From: Streptomyces sp. SID11385
GTDB taxonomy: Bacteria; Actinomycetota; Actinomycetes; Streptomycetales; Streptomycetaceae
Reading direction: 5' to 3'
NCBI RefSeq assembly: GCF_010548245.1
Contig: NZ_JAAGLR010000852.1
Coordinates: forward strand, 1 to 34,695
DNA: 34,695 bases
The number at the start of each line of letters is the position of its first letter. The stretch's first letter is position 1. Below the pieces are notes generated by a model. That model was given only the letters and a program-made list of their open reading frames with translations. It was not told the DNA's origin and did no database searches. Made by a program: the position numbers and the translations under genes. Positions 8,598 through 15,988 of the stretch are shown piece after piece.

Positions 8598-9724
8598 CGG
8601 GCACTCACTTCTTCCGGGGTCCGGCCTTCGGCGGCCTGCTCGGCGGCCACCCGCGCGGCGTGGGTCGGCGCGTCCGGTACGTCCGCCGGGCGGCCCTTGG
8701 CGAACTCCTCGCGCAGGACGGGGACGACCTCCTCGCCGAGGATGTCGAGCTGTTCGAGGACCGTCTTGAGCGGGAGCCCGGCGTGGTCCATGAGGAAGAG
8801 CTGCCGCTGGTAGTCGCCGATGTCGTCGCGGAAGGAGAGCGTGCGCTCGATGACCTGCTGCGGCGAGCCGACGGTGAGCGGGGTCTGGGCGGTGAACTCC
8901 TCCATCGTGGGTCCGTGCCCGTAGACGGGCGCGTTGTCGAAGTAGGGGCGGAACTCCCGTACCGCGTCCTGCGAGTTCTTCCGCATGAACACCTGCCCGC
9001 CGAGCCCGACGATCGCCTGCGCCTCGGTGCCGTGGCCGTAGTGCGCGTACCGGTTGCGGTACAGCCGCACCATGCGCTTGGTGTGGGACATCGGCCAGAA
9101 GATGTTGTTGTGGAAGAAGCCGTCGCCGTAGTACGCGGCCTCCTCGGCGATCTCCGGCGAGCGGATCGAGCCGTGCCACACGAAGGGCGCGACGCCGTCG
9201 AGCGGGCGCGGGGTGGAGGTGAAGGATTCGAGCGGGGTACGGAACTTCCCCGCCCAGTTCACGACGTCCTCGTGCCACAGCTTGTGCAGCAGGGCGTAGT
9301 TCTCGATCGCGAGCGGGATGCCCTCGCGGATGTCCTTGCCGAACCACGGGTAGACCGGGCCGGTGTTGCCGCGCCCGAGCATGAGGTCCATGCGGCCGTC
9401 CGCGACGTGCTGGAGCATCGCGAAGTCCTCGGCGATCTTCACCGGGTCATTGGTGGTGATGAGCGTCGTGGCGGTGGACAGGACGAGGCGTTCCGTCTTC
9501 GCCGCGAGGTAGCCGAGCATCGTCGTCGGCGAGGACGGCACGAAGGGCGGGTTGTGGTGCTCGCCGGTCGCGAAGACGTCGAGCCCGACCTCCTCCGCCT
9601 TCCGCGCGATGGCGAGGATCGCCTTGATCCGCTCGGCCTCGCTCGGGGTGCGGCCGTTGGTGGGGTCGGTGGTGACGTCGCCCACGCTGAAGATGCCGAA
9701 CTGCATACCGGACTGCGTACCCAT
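8594..9724 (-). CDS. Luciferase-like flavin-dependent monooxygenase (CE1758 type)
   Basis: A 376-residue bacterial-luciferase-like TIM-barrel protein: MQFGIFSVGD at the start, then DVFATGEHHNPPFVPSSP, a central MLGRGNTGPVYPWFG and a C-terminal TPLTVGSPQQVIERTL. Such enzymes use reduced FMN and oxygen to oxidise an organic substrate. The coupled FMN reductase downstream would provide the flavin. The start is ATG 9724, with AGAGGTGG about eight bases upstream; an ATG at 9706 is an alternative. Two palindromes lie in the 70 bases upstream and may be repressor sites. The substrate cannot be told from sequence. Confidence 0.92.
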   Translation of the reverse strand: MGTQSGMQFGIFSVGDVTTDPTNGRTPSEAERIKAILAIARKAEEVGLDVFATGEHHNPPFVPSSPTTMLGYLAAKTERLVLSTATTLITTNDPVKIAEDFAMLQHVADGRMDLMLGRGNTGPVYPWFGKDIREGIPLAIENYALLHKLWHEDVVNWAGKFRTPLESFTSTPRPLDGVAPFVWHGSIRSPEIAEEAAYYGDGFFHNNIFWPMSHTKRMVRLYRNRYAHYGHGTEAQAIVGLGGQVFMRKNSQDAVREFRPYFDNAPVYGHGPTMEEFTAQTPLTVGSPQQVIERTLSFRDDIGDYQRQLFLMDHAGLPLKTVLEQLDILGEEVVPVLREEFAKGRPADVPDAPTHAARVAAEQAAEGRTPEEVSAR

Positions 9725-9755
9725 GGGTCTCGTCCACCTCTCGACTGGGCGTTTA

Positions 9756-9791
9756 GTTGAGGATTCAACCATACGTGTTGTCCGCGACAAC
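9756..9791 (-). promoter_or_regulatory. Two operator-like palindromes upstream of the monooxygenase gene
   Basis: The first palindrome is GTTGA, four bases, TCAAC (9756-9769). The second is GTTGTC, three bases, GACAAC (9777-9791). Their centres are about 21.5 bases apart, two helical turns, so bound dimers would sit on the same face. They lie 32-67 bases upstream of the monooxygenase start in an unusually AT-rich patch. This resembles a repressor operator pair, possibly MarR-like, but no regulator gene is adjacent. Confidence 0.5.
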
Positions 9792-9932
9792 GGAGAAGGG
9801 CGCGGGCCTATTCCACCCGCCGCGCACCGTCCCCTTCCAGGGCAGCACAGGGCGCGGGAGGGTGCAGGCGGAAGGCGCTGAGCTGGGGTTCTCGGGGCGG
9901 GGTACGGGCCCGGTCCGCCTCGGGGTCGCTCC

Positions 9933-10706
9933 TCAGTCCGTACGGACGAAGCCGCTGCTCGCGCCCACCACGCGGTGGCCCCGGCGCCCGTACCACTGGC
10001 GCGGCCAGTCCGCCGCGTCCGCGACGAGGAAGCGCACGCCGCAGCCCGCCCCGGCGGCGAGGTGCAGGGCGGTCGCGAGCACGGCGTCGCCGTGGCCGTG
10101 CCCGAGGTGCGCCTCGGCGGTCACGACGTCCTCGGTCTGCGCGATCCCGGCGGCGGGGTCGAGGTAGAGGTCGGCCCAGGAGGCGATCTCGCCGCCGTCC
10201 GTGTACGAGGCGAGGAAGCGCACGTCGCCGGTTCCGGCGAGCCTGCGCGGGCGGCGCGCGACGAGCTGGCGGAGCACCTCGGGCCCGGCCTCGGGCATCC
10301 ACCTGCGGAGCTGCCTGCCGTACGGGCCGGACAGCTCGGCGGCGCCGACCTCGCGCACCGAGGCGGCGGGCGCGGGCACCGGGCCCTCGTGGACCATGAC
10401 GACCTCTTCCTCCCGCGCGTACCCGGCGCGGGTCAGGACGTCCCCGTACGCCGCGGTGAGAGTCCCGTCGAGGAGGGCGAGGCGGCGGTGCGGGAGGTGG
10501 GCGAAGAGTTCGTCGGCGAGCGCGGGCAGGTCGTCGGGGGCGAGCTTCGGCTCCGTGAGGAGGAGCTGGTTGTGCTCGTGCGAGAGGGGGAACTCGTCGT
10601 CGAACACGGCGAGGCCGCCGGGGACCTCGGCGACGCGGCGCGCCTGGCGGCGGGAGACGGAGGCGCGGAAGCGGGTGAGACGCGCGGCGAGGGGGAGGTC
10701 GTGCAC
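9933..10706 (-). CDS. GNAT-family N-acetyltransferase
   Basis: A 257-residue protein with a C-terminal GNAT fold. The acetyl-CoA-binding region is around [21 protein letters not shown], followed by [32 protein letters not shown], the usual end of GNAT domains. Residues 1-115 form a less conserved N-terminal half containing [19 protein letters not shown], seen in some actinomycete acetyltransferases with two GNAT-like halves. The substrate is unknown. The start is uncertain: I chose GTG 10706 ([10 protein letters not shown]) because protein-like sequence begins there, but no well-placed ribosome binding site is visible. Confidence 0.8.
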   Translation of the reverse strand: MHDLPLAARLTRFRASVSRRQARRVAEVPGGLAVFDDEFPLSHEHNQLLLTEPKLAPDDLPALADELFAHLPHRRLALLDGTLTAAYGDVLTRAGYAREEEVVMVHEGPVPAPAASVREVGAAELSGPYGRQLRRWMPEAGPEVLRQLVARRPRRLAGTGDVRFLASYTDGGEIASWADLYLDPAAGIAQTEDVVTAEAHLGHGHGDAVLATALHLAAGAGCGVRFLVADAADWPRQWYGRRGHRVVGASSGFVRTD

Positions 10707-10746
10707 GGACCAGAGCGTACGGGGGCCTCCCGGCGGGGCGGCCCTC

Positions 10747-10800
10747 GTGGGGCTCCGCCCCACACCCCGCTCCTCAAACTCCCCCAGCCTTCGGCCGGGA
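10747..10800 (+). repeat. Dispersed GC-rich hairpin repeat, copy 1
   Basis: This contains GGGGCTCCGCCCC, then CCCCGCTCCTCAAACT and a CTTCGGCCGG segment. Read on the opposite strand it gives the same GTTTGAGGAGCGGGG core and GGGGCGGAGCCCC hairpin as the copies near 24592 and 31697. Unlike those, it lies between two divergent gene starts rather than at a gene end. Confidence 0.75.
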
Positions 10801-10803
10801 GGT

Positions 10804-10824
10804 GCCCCCAGAGGGGCTGTTTTT
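10804..10824 (+). terminator. Small intrinsic-terminator-like hairpin with T-run
   Basis: Arms GCCCC and GGGGC with a 4-base loop are followed by TGTTTTT. This is one of the few hairpin-plus-T-run structures in the window. It lies on plus at the edge of the dispersed repeat, 64 bases before the ynfA-like start, and may block read-through into that gene. Confidence 0.45.
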
Positions 10825-10887
10825 ACGCGCCGGTTTTCGCGGACGCCCGGAGGGGCCGCGGTTTCGTCGCGTGGCACCATCCAGCGG

Positions 10888-11223
10888 GTGAGCGTTTTCA
10901 AGTCCCTCGTCCTCTTCGTCTTCGCCGCCCTCTTCGAGATCGGTGGGGCCTGGCTCGTGTGGCAAGGGGTGCGCGAGCACAAGGGCTGGATCTGGATCGG
11001 CGCCGGGGTCGTCGCGCTCGGCCTGTACGGCTTCGTGGCCACGCTCCAGCCCGACGGCGAGTTCGGCCGCATCCTCGCCGCGTACGGCGGCGTCTTCGTC
11101 GCCGGGTCGATCGCCTGGGGCGTCGTCGCGGACGGCTACCGCCCCGACCGCTACGACATCACGGGCGCGCTCATCTGCCTGGCGGGGATGGCCGTGATCA
11201 TGTATGCGCCCCGGGGCCACTGA
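10888..11223 (+). CDS. YnfA-family (UPF0060) small membrane protein
   Basis: A 111-residue protein with four hydrophobic helices: [40 protein letters not shown], then [18 protein letters not shown] and [17 protein letters not shown]. The pattern [19 protein letters not shown] and the end [20 protein letters not shown] are characteristic of the YnfA/UPF0060 family. These are small inner-membrane proteins related to SMR-type transporters, with poorly defined function. The start is GTG 10888 (VSVFKSL) and no ATG is available. It is divergent from the GNAT gene and followed after 68 bases by a dehydrogenase gene on the same strand. Confidence 0.92.
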   Translation: MSVFKSLVLFVFAALFEIGGAWLVWQGVREHKGWIWIGAGVVALGLYGFVATLQPDGEFGRILAAYGGVFVAGSIAWGVVADGYRPDRYDITGALICLAGMAVIMYAPRGH

Positions 11224-11291
11224 GTCCCGCCGGGCCCCGCGCCTATGCTGGAAAACGCCCCGTAGCCGTCCGCGCCCCCAGGAGTCCGTCC

Positions 11292-12053
11292 ATGACCGCC
11301 GTCCCCCGTACCGCCGTCGTCACCGGAGCCAGCGGGGGCATCGGTGCCGCGAGCGCCGCGCGGCTCGCCGAGGCCGGGTTCCGCGTCGTGCTGACCGCGC
11401 GCCGCGCGGACCGCGTCGAAGCGCTCGCCGCGAAGCTGCGCGAGGCGGGGCACGAGGCCGAGGCGTACGCGCTGGACGTCACGGACCGTGCGGCCGTGGA
11501 CGCCTTCGCCCGCACGCTCGGCGAGGCGCACGTCCTCGTCAACAACGCGGGCGGCGCGCTCGGCGCCGACCCGGTCGCGAGCGGCGACCCGGACGAGTGG
11601 CGGCGGATGTACGAGGTCAACGTCCTCGGCACGCTGCACGTGACGCAGGCCCTGCTCCCCGCGCTCACCGCGAGCGGCGACGGCACCGTCGTCGTGCTCA
11701 CCTCGACGGCCGGGCACGGCACGTACGAGGGCGGCGCGGGGTACGTCGCGGCGAAGCACGCCGAGCACGTGCTCGCCGAGACGCTGCGCCTGGAGATCGT
11801 CGGGACCCCGGTGCGCGTCATCGAGATCGCGCCCGGCATGGTCCGTACCGAGGGCTTCGCCCTCACCCGCTTCCACGGCGACGAGCAGAAGGCCGCGAAC
11901 GTGTACAAGGGTGTCGCCGAGCCGCTGACCGCCGAGGACATCGCGGACACGGTCGCCTTCGCGGTGACGCGGCCGAGCCACGTGAACATCGACCTGCTGG
12001 TCGTACGGCCCCGCGCCCAGGCCAGCAACACGAAGGTGCACCGTGAGTCCTGA
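11292..12053 (+). CDS. Short-chain dehydrogenase/reductase
   Basis: A 253-residue classical SDR. The cofactor motif TGASGGIG is at residues 11-18, NNAGG near 84-88, catalytic Ser138 in LTSTAG and YVAAK with Tyr151 and Lys155. RVVLTARRADR after the second strand suggests NADP(H) preference, as basic residues follow it. The C-terminus, RPSHVNIDLLVVRPRAQ, resembles YdfG-type serine/3-hydroxy acid dehydrogenases, so a small hydroxy acid substrate is plausible but unproven. The ATG at 11292 has AGGAG seven bases upstream. The last 11 bases overlap the start of the small membrane protein gene, so the two are probably cotranslated. Confidence 0.93.
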   Translation: MTAVPRTAVVTGASGGIGAASAARLAEAGFRVVLTARRADRVEALAAKLREAGHEAEAYALDVTDRAAVDAFARTLGEAHVLVNNAGGALGADPVASGDPDEWRRMYEVNVLGTLHVTQALLPALTASGDGTVVVLTSTAGHGTYEGGAGYVAAKHAEHVLAETLRLEIVGTPVRVIEIAPGMVRTEGFALTRFHGDEQKAANVYKGVAEPLTAEDIADTVAFAVTRPSHVNIDLLVVRPRAQASNTKVHRES

Positions 12054-12243
12054 GCCGGGCCGCGCCCCCGAAGACCCTCTCGGAGCGGACCCGCTCGCCC
12101 GCCTGGAGCACGAGTACGACCAGCGCCGGCTCGCCGAGGAGAAGCGCAACGAGCGGTACCTGTGGTGGTACCTGGCCTACTTCCTCTTCGGCATCCACAT
12201 CGTGGCCTTCGTGATGATCCTCGCGATCAAGCACGCGGGCTGA
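12043..12243 (+). CDS. Small single-pass membrane protein
   Basis: A 66-residue protein with a charged N-terminal half (about residues 1-40, rich in Glu, Asp and Arg) and one C-terminal transmembrane helix around YLAYFLFGIHIVAFVMILAI, ending KHAG. The topology suggests a cytoplasmic charged segment tethered by a C-terminal anchor. It starts at GTG 12043, overlapping the dehydrogenase stop by 11 bases, with AAGGTG as a possible ribosome binding site. I do not recognise the family. Coupling to the dehydrogenase suggests coexpression but not a defined function. Confidence 0.8.
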   Translation: MSPEPGRAPEDPLGADPLARLEHEYDQRRLAEEKRNERYLWWYLAYFLFGIHIVAFVMILAIKHAG

Positions 12244-12277
12244 GACGGTGCGGGCGGGCTTCCGGCCGAGACGGTGC

Positions 12278-12310
12278 GGGCGCGGCGGCACCCCCGTGAC
12301 CGCCGCGCCC
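12278..12310. terminator. Bidirectional hairpin between convergent genes
   Basis: Perfect 11-bp arms GGGCGCGGCGG (12278-12288) and CCGCCGCGCCC (12300-12310) with an 11-base loop lie between the convergent small membrane protein and rtcB genes. Direct repeats flank it: GAGACGGTGCGGGCG occurs twice upstream and GTGACCGCCGCGCCCCGTCC occurs twice across and after it. Confidence 0.65.
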
Positions 12311-12343
12311 CGTCCCGCGCCGTGACCGCCGCGCCCCGTCCCG

Positions 12344-13537
12344 TCAGCCCTTCACGCACACCACCTGCTTGAGCTTCGCGACGACCTCCACGAGATCCCG
12401 CTGCTGCTCCATGACCCGCTCGATCGGCTTGTACGCGGCCGGGATCTCGTCGATGACGCCCGCGTCCTTGCGGCACTCGACGCCGCGCGTCTGCTCCTGC
12501 AGGTCCTTGAGCGTGAAGCGCCGCTTCGCCGCGTTGCGGCTCATGCGGCGGCCCGCGCCGTGCGAGGCGGAGTTGAACGCGGCCTCGTTGCCGAGGCCCT
12601 TCACGATGTACGAGGACGTCCCCATCGAGCCCGGGATGATGCCGTACTCGCCGCTGCCCGCCCGGATCGCGCCCTTGCGGGTCACGAGCAGGTCCACGTC
12701 CTCGTAGCGCTCCTCGGCCACGTAGTTGTGGTGGCAGCTGATCTCCTGCTCGAAGACCGGCTTCGCCTTCTTGAACTCCTTGCGGACGACGTCCTTGAAG
12801 AGCCCCATCATGACCGCGCGGTTGTGCTTCGCGTACTCCTGCGCCCAGTAGAGGTCGTTGCGGTACGCGGCCATCTGCGGCGTGTGCGCGAGGAAGACGG
12901 CGAGGTCGCGGTCGACGAGGCCCTGGTTGTGCGGGAGGGCCTGCGCGATGCCGATGTGGTGCTCGGCGAGTTCCTTGCCGATGTTGCGGGAGCCCGAGTG
13001 GAGCATGAGCCACACCTGGTCCTCCGAGTCGAGGCAGAACTCGATCATGTGGTTGCCCGAGCCGAGCGTCCCCATCTGCTGCCCCGCCCGCTCGCGGCGG
13101 AAGCGGACGGCCTCCGCGACGGTGCCGAAGCGGGACCAGAAGTCGTCCCAGCCGGCGGTCGGGAAGCCGTGCAGGCGGCCCGGGTCGACGGGGGACGCGT
13201 GCATGCCGCGCCCGACCGGGATCGCCTGCTCGATGCGCGAGCGCAGGTGGGAGAGGTCGCCGGGGAGGTCGTTCGCGGTCAGCGAGGTGCGGACGGCGGA
13301 CATCCCGCAGCCGATGTCCACGCCGACCGCCGCCGGGCACACCGCGTCGCGCATCGCGATCACCGAGCCGACGGTCGCGCCCTTGCCGTAGTGCACGTCG
13401 GGCATGACGGCGAGGCCCGCGATCCACGGGAGCGTCGCGGTGTTGCGGAGCTGGTCGAGCGCGCCGGGGTCGACCTCGGACGGGTCGGCCCACATCCGGA
13501 TCGGTACGCGGGCTCCGGGCAGTTCGGTGTACGGCAT
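12344..13537 (-). CDS. rtcB: RNA-splicing ligase RtcB
   Basis: A 397-residue RtcB-family GTP- and Mn-dependent RNA ligase that joins 2',3'-cyclic phosphate or 3'-phosphate ends to 5'-OH ends. All main motifs are present: MPDVHYGKGATVGSV (45-59), the metal-binding GVDIGCGMS (72-80, Asp74 and Cys77), GSGNHMIEF (His163), HSGSRNIGKEL (His180), GSMGTSSYIVKG and the guanylylated histidine His326 in SASHGAGRRMSR. Length fits bacterial RtcB. The ATG at 13537 was chosen because family homology begins at MPYTELP. It is monocistronic, with no RtcA cyclase, archease or RtcR-type regulator beside it. Possible roles are tRNA repair or stress RNA repair. Confidence 0.96.
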   Translation of the reverse strand: MPYTELPGARVPIRMWADPSEVDPGALDQLRNTATLPWIAGLAVMPDVHYGKGATVGSVIAMRDAVCPAAVGVDIGCGMSAVRTSLTANDLPGDLSHLRSRIEQAIPVGRGMHASPVDPGRLHGFPTAGWDDFWSRFGTVAEAVRFRRERAGQQMGTLGSGNHMIEFCLDSEDQVWLMLHSGSRNIGKELAEHHIGIAQALPHNQGLVDRDLAVFLAHTPQMAAYRNDLYWAQEYAKHNRAVMMGLFKDVVRKEFKKAKPVFEQEISCHHNYVAEERYEDVDLLVTRKGAIRAGSGEYGIIPGSMGTSSYIVKGLGNEAAFNSASHGAGRRMSRNAAKRRFTLKDLQEQTRGVECRKDAGVIDEIPAAYKPIERVMEQQRDLVEVVAKLKQVVCVKG

Positions 13538-13866
13538 GGTTCCCCCTCGGAACGCCCGGCAGGGACACCCGTCAGGGCGTACGAACACGCCTCGACGGGA
13601 AACGCCGGGAATCAGCAAAAATGATCATGTAGCGGACAGAACTACGTCCGCACTCCATCTCGTTCACACAAAAATGCGGTCACACATACCGCAGCCAGGG
13701 GCACCAAAAGGGACAAGCGACCGGCGTGCTCCTCGGCTCGTGCGGTACACATTGTCTCCATCGGCCGCATACCCGCGGCAACCGATTAACCGGCACGAGA
13801 CCCCGCTCCCAGGCGCGCCGCACGCGCCCCGAGGCGGCGCGGGTCGTGACGAGGGGAGCTGCACGA
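13538..13866. promoter_or_regulatory. Divergent intergenic region with two inverted repeats
   Basis: These 329 bases separate rtcB (minus) from the DUF3558 gene (plus). Part of the region, around 13615-13690, is unusually AT-rich. It holds two inverted repeats: GCGGAC, eight bases, GTCCGC (13632-13651), and TGCGGT, seven bases, ACCGCA (13675-13693). TGCGGTCACACAT (13675-13687) recurs as TGCGGTACACAT at 13741-13752. These could be operator sites or leader hairpins of rtcB. I cannot place a -10/-35 pair with confidence and see no gene. Confidence 0.45.
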
Positions 13867-14787
13867 ATGCGCGGGAAGGCGTGGGCGCCCGGCGTCGCGG
13901 TCCTGCTGGCGGTGGCGCTCGCCGGGTGCACGGGCGGCGAGGACGCCGGGGACCCGGACGCCAAGCGCGGCGCGAGCGACACCACGACGGCGGCGGCCCC
14001 GCGCCCCGGGCGCTTCGACACCCTCCCGCAGCCCTGCAAGGCCGTCGACCGCGCGACGCTCGACTCCCTCCTGCCCGGGCTGCGCGCGCTCCCGGCGGAC
14101 GAGCGCGAGGACGGCTACGCGGGCACGCTCGCCCCGACCTTCGACAACGAGCGCAAGGTCGGCTGCGCCTGGAAGGCCGAGTCCGCGCAGGCCGACGACG
14201 GCGCGGGCCGCACCGACTCGCTCACGCTCGACCTGGAGCGGGTCGTCTCCTACGACGCCGCGAAGAGCGACGACGACAGGGCGCGCGAGATGTACGAGAA
14301 GCGCCTCACGGCGGCGCACATCCCGGACCCGGCACCGAGCGGCTCCCCCACCACGTCCGCCGGCGGCTCCCCCTCCGCGTCCACCAGCGGCTCCCCCTCC
14401 ATCAGCGGCTCCCCCTCGTCCGAGGGTTCCGCCTCCCCCTCCGGCAGCCCGTCGCCCGGGAACAGCGAAACCGGCAAGGGCGGACAATCCACCAGTACCA
14501 GCCCCTCCGCCTCCGTTTCGGGCGATACCGGCACGACTCCCGCCGAACTCCTCCCCCGTACCCTCTCGGGCCTCGGCAACGACGCCTTCCTGAACGACTC
14601 CCCGGGCAGCGCGTCGGCGGGCGGCTCGTCCCGCACCGTCACTGTGGTGTTCCGCACGTCGAACGTCGTCGTGAGCATCGTCTACAAGCAACAGCCCGGA
14701 GACCCGCGGCAGCCTGCCGACAGCAAGGAAATGCAGGACAAGGCACGGAAACTGGCGGGCCGGATCGCGGACTCCTTCGAGGAGTGA
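13867..14787 (+). CDS. DUF3558-type lipoprotein (first of a pair)
   Basis: A 306-residue secreted lipoprotein. The signal peptide ends in lipobox LAGC at about residue 20. The mature part begins with a charged linker, then the DUF3558-like module FDTLPQPCKAVDRATLDSLLPG with a second conserved cysteine in VGCAWKAE. Between about residues 157 and 210 lies a Gly/Ser/Pro tandem region (repeats of SGSPS), visible in the DNA as repeated AGCGGCTCCCCC words around 14338-14420. The domain then resumes at LLPRTLSGLGNDAF and ends near VSIVYKQQ. DUF3558 proteins are surface lipoproteins of actinomycetes with unknown function. The low-complexity insert splitting the domain is unusual. Confidence 0.85.
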   Translation: MRGKAWAPGVAVLLAVALAGCTGGEDAGDPDAKRGASDTTTAAAPRPGRFDTLPQPCKAVDRATLDSLLPGLRALPADEREDGYAGTLAPTFDNERKVGCAWKAESAQADDGAGRTDSLTLDLERVVSYDAAKSDDDRAREMYEKRLTAAHIPDPAPSGSPTTSAGGSPSASTSGSPSISGSPSSEGSASPSGSPSPGNSETGKGGQSTSTSPSASVSGDTGTTPAELLPRTLSGLGNDAFLNDSPGSASAGGSSRTVTVVFRTSNVVVSIVYKQQPGDPRQPADSKEMQDKARKLAGRIADSFEE

Positions 14788-14927
14788 GCCCGCGCGGCGG
14801 CGGTTTCCCGCCGACGCCCGGGGAGGCGCGCGGGACGTACGGGGGTCTTTGTCCGGCGTACGGTGACTCACCGGACCTGCCGACCGGGCCCCCGTGGCCC
14901 CGGTCGCACGACCTGAGCGAAGGAACC

Positions 14928-15902
14928 ATGCACCGACCAGTACAGCGCCTCTCCCGCATACTCGCCTGCGCTGCCGTTCCCGTGATCCTCGTGGCTGCGG
15001 GCTGCTCCTCCGACGACGGCGACAGCGGCACGGCGAAGGACGACGCCAAGCAGTCGGCCGCCGCCGGGAGCGGCAAGGACGCGAAGACGAGCGCGAGCCC
15101 TTCCCCCGACGCCACCGGCACGGCGACCGTACGGGCGAAGTACGCGAAGCTCCCCGAGCCGTGCGCGGCGCTCAGCGCCAAGACCCTCAAGGCGCTCGTG
15201 CCCGCCGCGAAGGACAAGAAGGGCAGCCAGGGCAGCTCCGACGACCTGAACGCGCGCGGCACCTGCTCCTGGAACAGCCTCGACAGCAACGGCGTGCACG
15301 GTTCCCAGTACCGGTGGCTGAGCCTCGCCCTCGTCCGCTTCGACTCGGACGCGACTCTCGGCACGGGCGACGAGCGCGCCGCCTCCTACCTCGCCAAGCA
15401 GATCACGGCGACGCGGGCGACGGCGGACGCGAAGGACCTCAAGAGCGAGAAGCTCACCGGGCTCGGCGACGAGGCGACCGCCGTCACGTACGCGCTGAAG
15501 AAGAAGGAGGGGGACTTCAAGCAGCAGACGCTGCTCGTGCGCACGGCGAACGCGGTCCTCACCCTCGACTACAACGGCGCGGGCCTCGCGGGCGAGAAGG
15601 ACCCGGACCCGGCGAAGCTCCTCAAGGACGCCAAGCGCGCGGCGGGCGACGCGGTCGCGGCCGTCGCGACGGCGAACGGCGGCGCGGCGACGGGCTCGGG
15701 GGACGCCTCGAAGGGCGCGAGCGCGTCCCCGAAGGAGGACGACGACAAGAAGTCGGACGCGGACGAGTCGGGCAAGGACGCCAAGTCCTCCAAGTCCCCG
15801 GCCGCGAGCCCCTCCGCCTCGAAGTCGGCCGGCGCGGACCAGGACAAGTCCGGCGACAAGGACACGGGCAAGGACGCCGACACGGAGAAGTCGGCGGGCT
15901 GA
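14928..15902 (+). CDS. DUF3558-type lipoprotein (second of a pair)
   Basis: A 324-residue secreted lipoprotein, probably a paralogue of the gene upstream. The signal peptide carries lipobox AAGC (Cys about 26), then a Ser/Lys/Asp-rich linker. The module starts YAKLPEPCAALSAKTLKALVP, has its second cysteine in GTCSWNSLD, and continues to LTGLGDEATAVTYALKKKEGD and VLTLDYNGAG. Residues about 245-324 are a Lys/Asp/Ser/Ala low-complexity tail with no predicted fold. The ATG at 14928 has AAGGA five bases upstream. Both proteins share the LPxPC...CxW layout, so tandem duplication is likely. The 140-base gap before it contains CGGTGA, one base, TCACCG (14861-14873), which may be regulatory. Confidence 0.85.
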   Translation: MHRPVQRLSRILACAAVPVILVAAGCSSDDGDSGTAKDDAKQSAAAGSGKDAKTSASPSPDATGTATVRAKYAKLPEPCAALSAKTLKALVPAAKDKKGSQGSSDDLNARGTCSWNSLDSNGVHGSQYRWLSLALVRFDSDATLGTGDERAASYLAKQITATRATADAKDLKSEKLTGLGDEATAVTYALKKKEGDFKQQTLLVRTANAVLTLDYNGAGLAGEKDPDPAKLLKDAKRAAGDAVAAVATANGGAATGSGDASKGASASPKEDDDKKSDADESGKDAKSSKSPAASPSASKSAGADQDKSGDKDTGKDADTEKSAG

Positions 15903-15921
15903 GCCCCCGCACGCTCCGTCA

Positions 15922-15964
15922 CCCCCGTACCCCGGCCCCCTCCCAGGACCGGCCGGTACGGGGG
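15922..15964. terminator. Hairpin between convergent lipoprotein gene and kinase remnant
   Basis: Perfect 10-bp arms CCCCCGTACC (15922-15931) and GGTACGGGGG (15955-15964), with a further GGCC/GGCC pairing possible inside, followed by TTT. It lies 20 bases after the lipoprotein stop and is a good candidate terminator. Confidence 0.7.
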
Positions 15965-15988
15965 TTTCGCGTCCCCGCGCCGTAACGA

